56,026 nucleotides of DNA from Amycolatopsis marina (lineage in GTDB: Bacteria; Actinomycetota; Actinomycetes; Mycobacteriales; Pseudonocardiaceae). The translations under genes and the position numbers were made by a program. The stretch lies in assembly GCF_900111885.1 (NCBI RefSeq), contig NZ_FOKG01000031.1, positions 1 to 56,026 of the forward strand, written 5' to 3'. The notes beneath the pieces were generated by a model. It did no database searches, was not told the DNA's origin, and saw nothing but the letters and a program-made list of their open reading frames with translations. Below are positions 17,486-25,766 of the stretch, piece after piece (the stretch's first letter is position 1; each line of letters begins with the position of its first letter).

Positions 17486-18883
17486 ATGTTGTTCGATCAG
17501 TTCTACCTGCAGTCGCTCGGGCACGCGTCCTACCTCGTGGGTGACGAGAAGACGGGACAGGCGCTGATCTTCGACCCACGTCGTGACGTCGGCAACTACC
17601 TCGACACAGCGCGAGAGCATGGCCTGCACATCGCCTACGCGTGCGACTCGCACGGCCACAACGACTACCTGTCCGGCCTGACCGAGGTCGCCCAACACAC
17701 GGGGGCGCAGCTGTGGGGCTCGGCAACCGGTGACCTCAGCTACCAGCACCGGCCACTCCAGGACGGTCAGGTGATCGAGATCGGTGACGTCGGCATCGAG
17801 GTGATGCACACCCCGGGGCACACCCCCGAACACATCAGCTTGTTGGTCTACGACCGTTCGGTCAGCGCCGATATCCCTGTCCTGCTGCTGTCCGGCGGAG
17901 CGTTGCTGGTCGGTGACCTCGCTCGTCCCGACCTACTCGGGGGCGAGGAGCAGGCCCGCGACGCAGCGCGGGAGTTCTGCGAGACGATTCAGCACAAGCT
18001 GTTGCCTCTGCCCGACCACGTGGAGGTCTTCCCCACCCATGTCGCGGGCTCGCTGTGCGGCGGCAACATCGGCAGCCGTCTGTCGACCAGCGTGGGGTAC
18101 GAGCGGCGCACCAACGCGATTCTGGCCGAGGTGGACTCCACGGACGGGTTCGTCCGCGAGTGCATCCGGTTGGACAACCTTCCCGCGGTCCCGCCGTACT
18201 GGCGGCGCATGCGCTCGCAGAACCTGGAGGGTGTCAGCCCGCTGGGAACACTGGCCGAGCCGCCCGCACTGAGCCTCGAGGAGTTCGATCGGCATCGCGA
18301 GTCGGGTGCGCCCGTACTCGATACCCGCGCCCCGGAGGCCTTCGGCGGCTCCCACGTACCCGGCTCGCTGAACGTGGGGATCGGCTCCGCATTCGCCACC
18401 TGGGCAGGCACCGTCCTGCCGGAGGACACTCCTGTACTGCTGGTTCTCGATCGGCCGAGTGACCTGTGGGAGGTCACCTGGCAACTGTTGCGGATCGGCT
18501 ACCCCGCGCCGCTCGGGTGGCTGCGGGGCGGGGTCACCACCTGGCGCACATCCGGACGTCCGATTGAGACCATTCCGCAGATCACCGTCCACGAACTCGA
18601 AGAACGACTGGAGCGCGGAGACGTCCACCTGCTCGACGTACGTCAGCCAGCCGAATGGGCCAATGGACACGCGCCCGGCGCGACTCATATCACCGGCGCC
18701 GAACTGCCCGGGCGACTCGACGACGTCGACGACAGCAAACCCGTGGCGGTTACCTGCGGCAGCGGTTACCGCTCCTCCGTCGCCGCCAGCCTCCTTGCCC
18801 GCGCCGGACGTACCAACGTCGTCAACGTCGCAGGTGGCATGACGGCCTGGAACCGCGCGGAACTACCCATACAGGATGGTTAA
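17486..18883 (+). CDS. Persulfide dioxygenase-type MBL-fold protein with tandem rhodanese domains
   Basis: The 465-residue protein joins a metallo-beta-lactamase fold (1-245) to two rhodanese domains. Metal-binding residues are visible in SHGHNDY (His56, His58, Asp60), HTPGHTPEH and the later FPTHVAGSLCGG. The first rhodanese (about 270-360) lacks an active-site Cys, having LDRPSD instead. The second (about 370-460) has CGSGYRS with the catalytic Cys. Such fusions oxidise glutathione- or mycothiol-type persulfides to sulfite and handle sulfane sulfur. It lies 115 bases after blaI1 and ends in a strong hairpin. A role in clearing reactive sulfur during copper or mercury stress is inferred. Confidence 0.88.
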   Translation: MLFDQFYLQSLGHASYLVGDEKTGQALIFDPRRDVGNYLDTAREHGLHIAYACDSHGHNDYLSGLTEVAQHTGAQLWGSATGDLSYQHRPLQDGQVIEIGDVGIEVMHTPGHTPEHISLLVYDRSVSADIPVLLLSGGALLVGDLARPDLLGGEEQARDAAREFCETIQHKLLPLPDHVEVFPTHVAGSLCGGNIGSRLSTSVGYERRTNAILAEVDSTDGFVRECIRLDNLPAVPPYWRRMRSQNLEGVSPLGTLAEPPALSLEEFDRHRESGAPVLDTRAPEAFGGSHVPGSLNVGIGSAFATWAGTVLPEDTPVLLVLDRPSDLWEVTWQLLRIGYPAPLGWLRGGVTTWRTSGRPIETIPQITVHELEERLERGDVHLLDVRQPAEWANGHAPGATHITGAELPGRLDDVDDSKPVAVTCGSGYRSSVAASLLARAGRTNVVNVAGGMTAWNRAELPIQDG

Positions 18884-18889
18884 GAGCAG

Positions 18890-18931
18890 CCTGCGGGTGC
18901 TCAGTGGCCTCGGTTGGTGAGCACCCGCAGG
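18890..18931 (+). terminator. Strong hairpin terminator
   Basis: CCTGCGGGTGCTCA (18890-18903) pairs perfectly with TGAGCACCCGCAGG (18918-18931) around a 14-base loop. It starts six bases after the rhodanese fusion stop. No U-tract follows, as is common in actinobacteria. Confidence 0.8.
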
Positions 18932-18962
18932 GCAGTTCAGGCTGGGCCTTCGACCCGAATGG

Positions 18963-19253
18963 TCACGCCTGGGACGACGATCCGTCCATCATGGACTTAC
19001 ACTTCTCGGCCATCGCCGGATTCTGACGCATCATCATCTCGCACATCCGCTGCATCGCGGGATTGCGCATCATCGCTTCGCGGACGTGTTCCATCCCCGG
19101 CCGATCCTGCATCATCATCTTGCAGATCGTGCTCATTCCCCGATCGACGTCGGCGCCGGCCCCGTGAGCGGGCGACGCCGACGCGGGACCCGCCAGAGCG
19201 AGCACCGCAGCACCGCTTGCCACCATGACCGCAACGCTCCTGCGCAGCAACAT
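18963..19253 (-). CDS. Secreted Met/Cys-rich protein, 96 aa
   Basis: A signal peptide (MLLRRSVAVMVASGAAVLAL, ending ASA-SPAHG) is followed by a mature part with repeated Met-Cys patches: TICKMMMQDRPGME, MQRMCEMMMRQ and MAEKCKSMMD. The three Cys are each spaced near Met clusters. This plan suits Cu(I) or Hg(II) capture outside the cell membrane. ATG 19253 is chosen over an in-frame GTG at 19274 because the signal peptide is then of normal form. It shares low-complexity style but not sequence with the Met-rich protein at 7798-8130. It is monocistronic. Confidence 0.75.
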   Translation of the reverse strand: MLLRRSVAVMVASGAAVLALAGPASASPAHGAGADVDRGMSTICKMMMQDRPGMEHVREAMMRNPAMQRMCEMMMRQNPAMAEKCKSMMDGSSSQA

Positions 19254-19415
19254 AATTTGGTACTCCTTCTCCACCTAAGACGGTTAGTTTGTGCAATGTC
19301 AGTGTTGCAGCTCGCCATCGGTGACGCAGCCCCGGGAGTCCCCCCGCGGAATCTGCCGCTGCCCAGAGCGGGACTATCACACCCGGTTGGGTGACGGTGA
19401 GTTCCGCTAAACTCG

Positions 19416-20435
19416 GTGTTCATGTTCGAGCTCGATCGTGGCGGTGTAGCGGCGTTTCACTGGGGCCGTTCGGCGATGTTTGCTGCCGGGTCGGGTCTGC
19501 TCGCCCTTAGCCTGTGCACTGCGTGGGCCATCCGCCATCGCGGCACTGACGCCGTGCGGAGCTGGCACACCCCAACGGGACGGCGGCTCCGAGCAGGGCC
19601 ACTGTTCGCCCGGCTCTTGGGCTCCGGCGACCCCGTCATCGTGCTGCTACACGGCTTGGCTGGGTCGGGAGAATACTTTGGCGCCGCATTCGACGAGCTC
19701 GGTCGCACCGGCACTCTCGTCATACCGGATCTGCTGGGGTTCGGCGCCTCGATGCGCCCGCCCGGCGGTGACCCCGCCGACTACAGCGCCGCAGCGCACC
19801 TGGAGGCACTGGACGCGATGCTCGCCGCGCTCGGACTGGCGAACCGGCCGTTGGTGATCGTCGGGCACTCGATGGGCGCGTCGCTGGGTCTGCGGTGGGC
19901 GGCCCGTCAGACAACTACCCAGGCGGTGGTCGCATTCGCCGTGCCGCTGTTCGCCAACGCCCGGCAGGGCCGCGCACGCCTGCGCGAGCTAGGCACGATG
20001 GCGGCGCTGGCCACCAGCGACGGACCAGTTGCACGGGGGATGTGTGCGTGGATGTGCCGGTACCGCCGCACCGCATCCTGGATTGCCACAGCGCTGCATC
20101 CGGAGCTGCCGGTGCCCATCGCCCGAGCCGCGGTACAGCACACGTGGGCGTCCTACCACGGCAGCCTCACGGAACTGGTACTCCACAACGGTTGGCGCGA
20201 TGCCGTCGTCCATCTGGCCGCCGCCGGTACCCCGCTGTTGCTGGCCAACGGCGCCGCCGACCTCATGGCAGAACCCGGGCACGCCGCTGCGCTCGTCGCC
20301 GAGTTCGGTCCGTCCGTGACCGTCACAACTCATCCCACTGGAGGCCACGATCTCCCACTTACCCAGCCCTACTGGTGCCTGGCACAGGTTCAACAGGCGC
20401 TCCGGCACGTGCCTGCCCCGCCGATCGGAGGCTAG
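19416..20435 (+). CDS. Alpha/beta-hydrolase, membrane-anchored
   Basis: The product is about 339 residues. An N-terminal hydrophobic segment (about 20-40) precedes an alpha/beta-hydrolase fold with HGLAGSGEYF (oxyanion loop), the nucleophile elbow GHSMGAS, an acidic residue in NGAADLMAEPGH and the catalytic His in GGHDLPL. GTG 19416 or ATG 19422 could start it; neither has a strong ribosome-binding site. The stop codon TAG at 20433-20435 spans the boundary of an inserted MITE, but the original stop would have been TAA at the same place, so the protein is intact. The substrate is unknown. Confidence 0.8.
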   Translation: MFMFELDRGGVAAFHWGRSAMFAAGSGLLALSLCTAWAIRHRGTDAVRSWHTPTGRRLRAGPLFARLLGSGDPVIVLLHGLAGSGEYFGAAFDELGRTGTLVIPDLLGFGASMRPPGGDPADYSAAAHLEALDAMLAALGLANRPLVIVGHSMGASLGLRWAARQTTTQAVVAFAVPLFANARQGRARLRELGTMAALATSDGPVARGMCAWMCRYRRTASWIATALHPELPVPIARAAVQHTWASYHGSLTELVLHNGWRDAVVHLAAAGTPLLLANGAADLMAEPGHAAALVAEFGPSVTVTTHPTGGHDLPLTQPYWCLAQVQQALRHVPAPPIGG

Positions 20436-20596
20436 GGCGTGTCTGACGGATCCGCTTGCCGGCTGCGCGGTGCCCAGGCGGCGCCTCGCGGCGTTGCCCC
20501 CGCACCCCCGTACAACCAGTACGAGGGCGCGGGGGCGCCTTGCGATGCATCCACCTGGATCACCGCTCGCACGGAGGAGATCCATCAGACACGCCC
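20435..20596. mobile_element. MITE-like element with ~20-bp terminal inverted repeats
   Basis: The 162-base element starts GGGCGTGTCTGACGGATC and ends GATCCATCAGACACGCCC, terminal inverted repeats with one mismatch in 18. TA flanks it at 20433-20434 and 20597-20598. The interior is GC-rich and partly self-complementary (CCCCGTAC-loop-GTACGAGGG) and encodes nothing. Ends of this kind belong to actinobacterial IS5-type elements, so a transposase elsewhere in the genome may move it. It sits exactly between the stop codons of two convergent genes. Confidence 0.82.
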
Positions 20597-21378
20597 TAAC
20601 CGCGGCTCTCTTCCGGCCCTGCGACTACCCCGGCCTGGTCGACTCGCCGACCGGACGTCCACTTCGGACGACTGAGTAGTACCGCGCCCGCGATCATCAG
20701 GGCGATGGACCACAGCTGTGGCTGGGTCAGGCCGAGGACGACTTCGTCGTTGACGCGGACGAACTCCACCAGGAGCCGGGCGGCACCCGTGAGTACCGCA
20801 TAGCTGCCGATGACGGCGGCCGGACGCCAACGTCGCCGGACGCTCCACAGGACACCGGCGATCGCGAATGCGGCGACAGCTTCGTACAACGGGGTGGGAT
20901 GGACCGGTACTGCCGTGGGGACCATCCCGTGGGGAAACGCCATTCCCCACGGCAGATCGGTCGGTGTCCCGTATGTGCCGTCTCCGGCGAGTAGGCATCC
21001 CAGCCGTCCAATGCCGTAGGCGACCGACATCGGTACCGCAGCGGCCCCGGCGAGCTGCCCCAGGGGCAGACCGTGACGGCGGGCCATCATCACGAACATG
21101 GCCAGACCGGCGAGGAATCCTCCGTACCAGGTGAATCCCGAACCGCCGAAATCGTGCAGCGTGAGGCTATCGGCATGCTCGGCGAGGTAGTACACCTTGG
21201 CCCCGGCGAAGCCACCCACCGTGGTCGCGACGACCACATTGGTCGCTACGTTCGGGTCCCAACCCAGGCGACGAAACTCCCGGCCCAACAGAAAGATCGC
21301 CACCACAGCCGCGAGGGCTTTGCTCACGCCATAACTTTGGATCGGCACACCGAACAGGGTGAACAGGGTTGGATACAT
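20596..21378 (-). CDS. Prolipoprotein diacylglyceryl transferase-family protein
   Basis: The 260-residue multi-pass membrane protein of the Lgt superfamily starts MYPTLFTLFGVPIQSYGVSK. It has GSGFTWYGGFLAG, the core GIGRLGCLLAGDGTYG and VHPTPLYEAV. True Lgt carries a His-Gly and Asn-Glu pair at equivalent spots; here the core reads LAGDG, as in a branch often found with redox or selenium genes. So acyl transfer to lipoproteins is possible but not certain. It is downstream of the glutaredoxin, thioredoxin and CcdA genes on the same strand. The stop codon abuts the MITE. Confidence 0.8.
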   Translation of the reverse strand: MYPTLFTLFGVPIQSYGVSKALAAVVAIFLLGREFRRLGWDPNVATNVVVATTVGGFAGAKVYYLAEHADSLTLHDFGGSGFTWYGGFLAGLAMFVMMARRHGLPLGQLAGAAAVPMSVAYGIGRLGCLLAGDGTYGTPTDLPWGMAFPHGMVPTAVPVHPTPLYEAVAAFAIAGVLWSVRRRWRPAAVIGSYAVLTGAARLLVEFVRVNDEVVLGLTQPQLWSIALMIAGAVLLSRPKWTSGRRVDQAGVVAGPEESRG

Positions 21379-21429
21379 CCAGCCTCTTCCAGACGTCGAC
21401 AGTCGTGTGACGAGGTGATCGATCCCCCG

Positions 21430-21726
21430 CTAGGCAGTTCCCTCTGTCTCGGACCGTGTTTTCGCTGCGGCACGTTTGCTCAGGGCTCGGCGGAGCTTGC
21501 GCTCGGACAGGCGGCCATAGGAGAACGGTTCTCCGTCGACGAGCACGCCGGGGGCGAACATCACGCCGGCTCGTCTCGCCAACTGTTGTCCCTCCTCGCC
21601 GGCCAGGTCGATCTCCGTGATGTGCAGCGGGTGGTCCTGCCCGACCCGGCGCAAGACGTCTTTGGCGTGGTCACAGAACGCGCAGTCCCGCTGGATCAGG
21701 AAGGTGATCTCCACCGGCGCCGTCAC
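21430..21726 (-). CDS. Glutaredoxin-like thiol oxidoreductase
   Basis: The 98-residue thioredoxin-fold protein has a CAFC active site (residues about 15-18) and the cis-Pro region VMFAPGVLVDG. There is no signal peptide, so it acts in the cytoplasm. It overlaps the upstream membrane-anchored thioredoxin-fold gene by four bases (ATGA). It may pass electrons toward CcdA or reduce metal-damaged thiols. Its basic C-terminal tail (RKLRRALSKRAAAKTR) is unusual for the family. Confidence 0.82.
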   Translation of the reverse strand: MTAPVEITFLIQRDCAFCDHAKDVLRRVGQDHPLHITEIDLAGEEGQQLARRAGVMFAPGVLVDGEPFSYGRLSERKLRRALSKRAAAKTRSETEGTA

Positions 21727-22466
21727 GAAGCTCGCTCCCGAGCCAGGTCGGCGAGTACGTCCTCGGTCGGCACGAACATCGTGTAGTCAGGCGCGCCGCC
21801 GTAGTCGGCGCGCCACTGGATGGTTCCGTCCGAGCCGACGAGGATGAAGCTGTGCCCGGCTGTCGTCTCGTTCATCATGCCGTACTTGTGCGCGTCGTAG
21901 GCGCGGATGACGTCTTGACTCGGGTCGGACAGCCAGGGGGTGGACAGGTTCTCGTCGGCGGCCTTGCGGCTCACCTGGTTGATCGGGTCGTGGGAGATCG
22001 CCACAACCTCGTCCACCCCGGCCTTCTGCAGCGCTGCCTGGTTTTGTTCCAGGTCGGTGATCTGGTCGATGCACGGCTGGCACATCAGGCCCTCGTGGAA
22101 GTACAGCAGCACGTTCTGGCCCTGATAGTCGGCGAGGCTGACCTCGCCCCCACTGCCGGAGGGCAAGGTGAAGCCGGGGGCAGTGGCACCGATACCGGGT
22201 TCGCCGACAACGTGCTTGTAACCGCTGCCGCCACCGGAGGCGTCCGGCGTGGTCTGCGAGTTCTGATAGACCAGGTACAGCACGACGACAGCAAGTACGG
22301 TGATCAGCGACGCGCCGATCAGCGTGCTGCGGCGCGGCCCGCGCGACCCACCACGGGCCTTGGCGACCGTACGGGCCCCCTGACTGCGGTTGCGGGGCGG
22401 TGCGCCACGGCCGCTTGCGCCGGTGGCGGGACGCTTCGGCTGCGTCTTACCGCTGGTCTTGCTCAC
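21723..22466 (-). CDS. Membrane-anchored thioredoxin/peroxiredoxin-like protein
   Basis: The 247-residue protein has a long basic cytoplasmic N-terminus, one membrane helix (about 48-68) and an extracytoplasmic AhpC/TSA-type domain. The domain shows GATAPGFTLPSG and the active site GLMCQPC. Later motifs (AYDAHKYGMMNETTAGHSFILV) fit redoxins. GTG 22466 starts within the ccdA2 coding region, overlapping it by 20 bases. CcdA2, encoded directly upstream, is the likely electron donor. Confidence 0.83.
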   Translation of the reverse strand: MSKTSGKTQPKRPATGASGRGAPPRNRSQGARTVAKARGGSRGPRRSTLIGASLITVLAVVVLYLVYQNSQTTPDASGGGSGYKHVVGEPGIGATAPGFTLPSGSGGEVSLADYQGQNVLLYFHEGLMCQPCIDQITDLEQNQAALQKAGVDEVVAISHDPINQVSRKAADENLSTPWLSDPSQDVIRAYDAHKYGMMNETTAGHSFILVGSDGTIQWRADYGGAPDYTMFVPTEDVLADLARERAS

Positions 22467-23409
22467 GGTGGTTCTCCTCCATGGTTACGGGAATCGAAGC
22501 GGGCTCGTGGTTCTCCTCGTCGCCGCCACAACACGGCGCGGCGGCGCTGGTCGCCCTGGCCGCCTTGCTGCGCATCGCACGACGCAGCAGGACGGCGAAG
22601 CTCAGGACAAGAATCAGGGCGAGCGCCCAGCCGGGGATCCAGGACAGGGCATTCACGGTGACGGACGACAGGTGCTGCAGCCAGGCGCTCAACTCGGTCT
22701 GCCAGCCGCCACTTGGCATCCCTGGCCCGGTAAAGGCCAGCACGAACGCGAGCACGCCCATGCCGACCATCAGCAGGCCACTGATCACCGTGCCCAGTGC
22801 CAATTGCCGCTGCCACCGGCCCAGCCGCAGCCGCACCGTGCGATCGCTGAACACCCGGCTGGCCCGGTCACGACGCCGTTCCCAAAACACGGCGACCAGC
22901 GCCAACGGCGCGACCATTCCGGCGACGTAGGAGACCCCGATCGCCAGTGCGACCGGGAACGAGCCGGAGGCGCCGGAGAGCACCGCGACCCCGACCAACA
23001 CTGGGGCGCAGCAGGCACTCGCCAGCCCGGAGAACGCCCCGAGCACGTAGGCCGAGCCGAAGCTACCCTCCTTCACCCTGCGCGCACCTGGCATGGGCAG
23101 GTTTGGCTTCCACCCGGCAAGTACTGCCACCCCGCCTACGACCATCAGGACGCCTCCGACGGTGAACAGCCATACGTGCTGCTCCACCAGCAGCCGGCTC
23201 AGCGCCGTCGCCCCCAAACCGATCGGCAGGATCACCGTGGCCACCCCCGCACCGAACACCAGAGTGGCGGGCACCACGCCCCCACGGTGCCGGAAACCAG
23301 TGGACAGATAGGCCGGCAACATCACCGACACACAGCACGGCGCCAGCAGCGCCACCACACCCCCAAGAAACGAGGCCAGCAACGTCGTGCCGAACAACAG
23401 TTCACCCAC
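22447..23409 (-). CDS. ccdA: CcdA-family thiol-disulfide membrane transporter (copy 2)
   Basis: The product is about 320 residues with about eight hydrophobic segments. The first Cys motif is LAPCCVSVMLPAY and the second SACCAPVLVG, each with a doubled Cys. The C-terminus has an added PCCGG motif. These doubled cysteines differ from the usual single-Cys form and suggest metal as well as electron handling. GTG 23409 is preferred for its GAGGGGG site. It is first in an operon with the two redoxin genes and the Lgt-family protein. Two overlapping BlaI-like boxes precede it and are shared with blaI2 on the other side. Confidence 0.83.
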   Translation of the reverse strand: MGELLFGTTLLASFLGGVVALLAPCCVSVMLPAYLSTGFRHRGGVVPATLVFGAGVATVILPIGLGATALSRLLVEQHVWLFTVGGVLMVVGGVAVLAGWKPNLPMPGARRVKEGSFGSAYVLGAFSGLASACCAPVLVGVAVLSGASGSFPVALAIGVSYVAGMVAPLALVAVFWERRRDRASRVFSDRTVRLRLGRWQRQLALGTVISGLLMVGMGVLAFVLAFTGPGMPSGGWQTELSAWLQHLSSVTVNALSWIPGWALALILVLSFAVLLRRAMRSKAARATSAAAPCCGGDEENHEPASIPVTMEENHREQDQR

Positions 23410-23471
23410 GGCGAGACCCCCTCGGCGGCACCGGTGTGCCCATGAAGACCCTTTCCCGAACAACTCTTAGT

Positions 23472-23497
23472 CTACTGCCTACGTACGTAGATAGTAG
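23472..23497. promoter_or_regulatory. Two overlapping BlaI/CopY-like boxes in a divergent promoter
   Basis: CTACTG-N7-ACGTAG (23472-23490) overlaps CTACGT-N7-TAGTAG (23479-23497), around a central palindrome CTACGTACGTAG. It lies between ccdA2 (minus) and blaI2 (plus), so it could give autoregulation together with control of the redox operon. Confidence 0.65.
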
Positions 23498-23610
23498 CGG
23501 CTGGGTGTGAACTCGTGGTCTTGTCCATCCACAGGGACGGTGACCAGGGGAAAAGGTGAGCAGGCTGCACCACGTAGTCTGGTGGGGGCCGAAGTGCAAC
23601 GGGAGGACAT

Positions 23611-23982
23611 ATGCGTGGGTTCGGCGAGCTCGAAACGGTGGTGATGGACCACGTGTGGGGCAGCGATGACACGATCACGGTGCGTGATGTCTTCGAGTCG
23701 TTGAAGAAGACCCGCGAGATCGCCTACACCACCGTGATGTCCACCATGGATAACCTGCACCGCAAGGGCTCGCTTGCGCGCACGCGAGAGGGCAAGGCAT
23801 TCCTGTACTGGCCCACCCTCACCCGTGAGGAGTACAGCGCGCGGCTGATGCGGGACGCACTCGAATCCGGCGGGAATCCTGATGTCGTCCTTTCCCGCTT
23901 CCTCGAGCAGATGACCGACGACGAGTCCACTCGCCTGCACGGCGTGCTACGGCGGTGGGCGTCGGCCAAGGAGGCCCTGTGA
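23611..23982 (+). CDS. BlaI/MecI/CopY-family transcriptional repressor (copy 2)
   Basis: The 123-residue winged-helix repressor starts MRGFGELETVVMDHVWG and carries the recognition helix AYTTVMSTMDNLHRKGS. ATG has a good GGGAGGA site. It overlaps the M56 protease gene by four bases (GTGA), the classical blaI-blaR1 pairing. The protease would be expected to cleave or inactivate this repressor on signal. Two overlapping operator boxes lie about 115 bases upstream. Confidence 0.92.
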   Translation: MRGFGELETVVMDHVWGSDDTITVRDVFESLKKTREIAYTTVMSTMDNLHRKGSLARTREGKAFLYWPTLTREEYSARLMRDALESGGNPDVVLSRFLEQMTDDESTRLHGVLRRWASAKEAL

Positions 23983-24941
23983 GCATCGCCGCCTGCCTGC
24001 TGCTGTACAGCTTCGCGGTGGTCGTACTCGGACCACGCCTGCTGACCCGGTGGACCCGAGCCGGAGTGGCGCCCCGGCTCGGCATCACAGCGTGGCTGGT
24101 CGCGATTGCCAGCGTGCTGGCCTCGTGGGCGGCAGCGGCGGTATTCCTGACGGTCGAGCTGATACACCACTGGAACCAGCCGGGGCAGATCCTGAGCACC
24201 TGCTTCGCGGTGCTCCAGGTGGTAGCCACCGGTGGCGCCGGGATCATCCTCCAACTCGGACTGTTCGTGCTCACCGCACTGGCGACGGCAGCCGCGACGG
24301 TCCTGGCCGTCCGTCTCGCCCGTTCCCTGGCCCGCGCCCGGTCCCGCACCCACGACCACGCTCGGATGGCCCGTGTAGTCGGACGGCGCATGCCGGGCTC
24401 GGACGCCATCGTTCTCGACGCACCTGAACGGCTGGCCTATTGTGTCGCGGGCCGGCCGCACACGATCGTCGTCACCAGCGGCGCCCTGGACGTGCTCGAC
24501 GATACCCACCTGCGCGCGGTTCTGGCCCACGAACGTGCCCACCTCACCGGCCGCCACCATCTCCTGCTGGCCACGACCCGCGGGCTCACCGCCGCGCTGC
24601 CCAGGGTCGCACTGTTCACCGCCGGCGCCACCGAGATCGCGCGTTTGCTGGAGATGTGCGCCGATGACGCAGCCGCGCGCAGCCACGGCCCCCAAACGGT
24701 GCTCGGGGCGCTGCTCACCCTCTCCGGTGTCGCCTCGCTGCCTGCCGGCGCACTGGGCGCCACAGGTGTGGGAGTCGTTGCCCGGGCGGAGCGGCTCGTC
24801 GAGCCCGCCGGCTTCACGCAGCGGATGCGCTCCCGGCTACTCCTCGCCGCTGCGGCAACGTTACTGGCCGTCGGCCCCCTGCTCACCGGGGTACTCGCCG
24901 CCGCCGGTATCGCCTTCTGCGACCCGAGCACCATCTACTGA
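23979..24941 (+). CDS. M56-family (BlaR1-like) membrane metalloprotease (copy 1)
   Basis: The 320-residue protein has membrane helices at about 3-20, 35-60 and 85-115, a cytoplasmic zinc protease domain with HERAH (about 184-188), and a final membrane helix. It has no penicillin-binding sensor domain like that of true BlaR1, so the signal must be sensed by the membrane part or by a partner. GTG 23979 overlaps the blaI2 stop. A perfect hairpin follows 34 bases after the stop. Confidence 0.88.
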   Translation: MSIAACLLLYSFAVVVLGPRLLTRWTRAGVAPRLGITAWLVAIASVLASWAAAAVFLTVELIHHWNQPGQILSTCFAVLQVVATGGAGIILQLGLFVLTALATAAATVLAVRLARSLARARSRTHDHARMARVVGRRMPGSDAIVLDAPERLAYCVAGRPHTIVVTSGALDVLDDTHLRAVLAHERAHLTGRHHLLLATTRGLTAALPRVALFTAGATEIARLLEMCADDAAARSHGPQTVLGALLTLSGVASLPAGALGATGVGVVARAERLVEPAGFTQRMRSRLLLAAAATLLAVGPLLTGVLAAAGIAFCDPSTIY

Positions 24942-24974
24942 CCACTGGCCAAAACCGCAAGCACCGTGATGGAA

Positions 24975-25009
24975 GCCGGGCGGGCCCCTGGGGGTCGGGC
25001 CCGCCCGGC
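24975..25009 (+). terminator. Strong hairpin terminator after M56 protease gene
   Basis: GCCGGGCGGGCCC (24975-24987) pairs perfectly with GGGCCCGCCCGGC (24997-25009) around a 9-base loop. It closes the blaI2-M56 unit. Confidence 0.85.
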
Positions 25010-25175
25010 GATGCGGTGCAGACCGGCGCTAGGAGGGGGACAACCATCGTCGGTCTCACCGAGTAGTGCCCTCGGTAACCCGGAGAGCCGCTACTACCAC
25101 GAATCGTATCTGACGAGCGTGTCACCGACACATCGACCACAGGGATGACAACGTCGGTCGTGCGCCGTCCAAGGC

Positions 25176-25215
25176 GGCTGGGGCAACCTCGGCATGCGTC
25201 GAGGTTGCCCCAGCC
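25176..25215 (-). terminator. Strong hairpin terminator of the ccm-copC operon
   Basis: A perfect 16-base stem, GGCTGGGGCAACCTCG (25176-25191) with its complement at 25200-25215, lies just after the copC stop on the minus strand. Confidence 0.85.
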
Positions 25216-25220
25216 TGCCG

Positions 25221-25766
25221 TCAGGAGTTGTGCCGGCCCATGCGCAGTGCCAATCCGAGCCCGGCTACCAGCAGCACGCCGGCTCCGGCGATCCACACCC
25301 AAATCGGCACACCCGCGGTGGCGTCGTCCGACTCGGCCGCGGTCGCCGTGCCGGGCGCGGTCGTCACGGCGGCGGGCGCCGACGTTGCTGCCCCGGTGCC
25401 CGTCTTGGACAGTTCGAACCTGATCGAGTCGGAGACCGGGTGTCCGTCACCGGACAGCACCCGGTACCCGATGGTGTAACCACCCGCCGGACCGAGCGGA
25501 CGCAGTCGGGCGGTGACGACGTTCTCCCGCACCTCGACTTCTCCTTCGGTCCACTGTCCACCGTCGGGCCCGGTGACGACGATCTGGTTAGTGCCTCCGT
25601 CTTGGATGGGCTCGTTGAATGTCAGGGTCACCGCCGACGGGCCGGTGTCGACCTGTGCGCCGTCGCTCGGGTCGGAGGAGACCAACGAGGTATGCGCGAG
25701 CGCGGGGCCGGCCAGCCCGACCGTAGTGGCCAGCACCAGCGCCGCGATCACCAGTGCGCGCCTCAT
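25221..25766 (-). CDS. copC: CopC-domain copper-binding protein with C-terminal membrane anchor
   Basis: The 181-residue protein has a signal peptide ending ALA with His as the mature N-terminal residue (HTSLVSSDPSDG), the Cu(II)-binding histidine of CopC. The second motif is SGDGHPVSDSIRF, with the conserved Asp and His. A Thr/Ala-rich linker and a C-terminal membrane helix (about 152-172) follow. It binds Cu(II) outside the membrane and may pass it to CopD-type proteins such as the one at 36134-38170. It is the last gene of the long ccm operon and overlaps ycnI by ATGA. Confidence 0.92.
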   Translation of the reverse strand: MRRALVIAALVLATTVGLAGPALAHTSLVSSDPSDGAQVDTGPSAVTLTFNEPIQDGGTNQIVVTGPDGGQWTEGEVEVRENVVTARLRPLGPAGGYTIGYRVLSGDGHPVSDSIRFELSKTGTGAATSAPAAVTTAPGTATAAESDDATAGVPIWVWIAGAGVLLVAGLGLALRMGRHNS

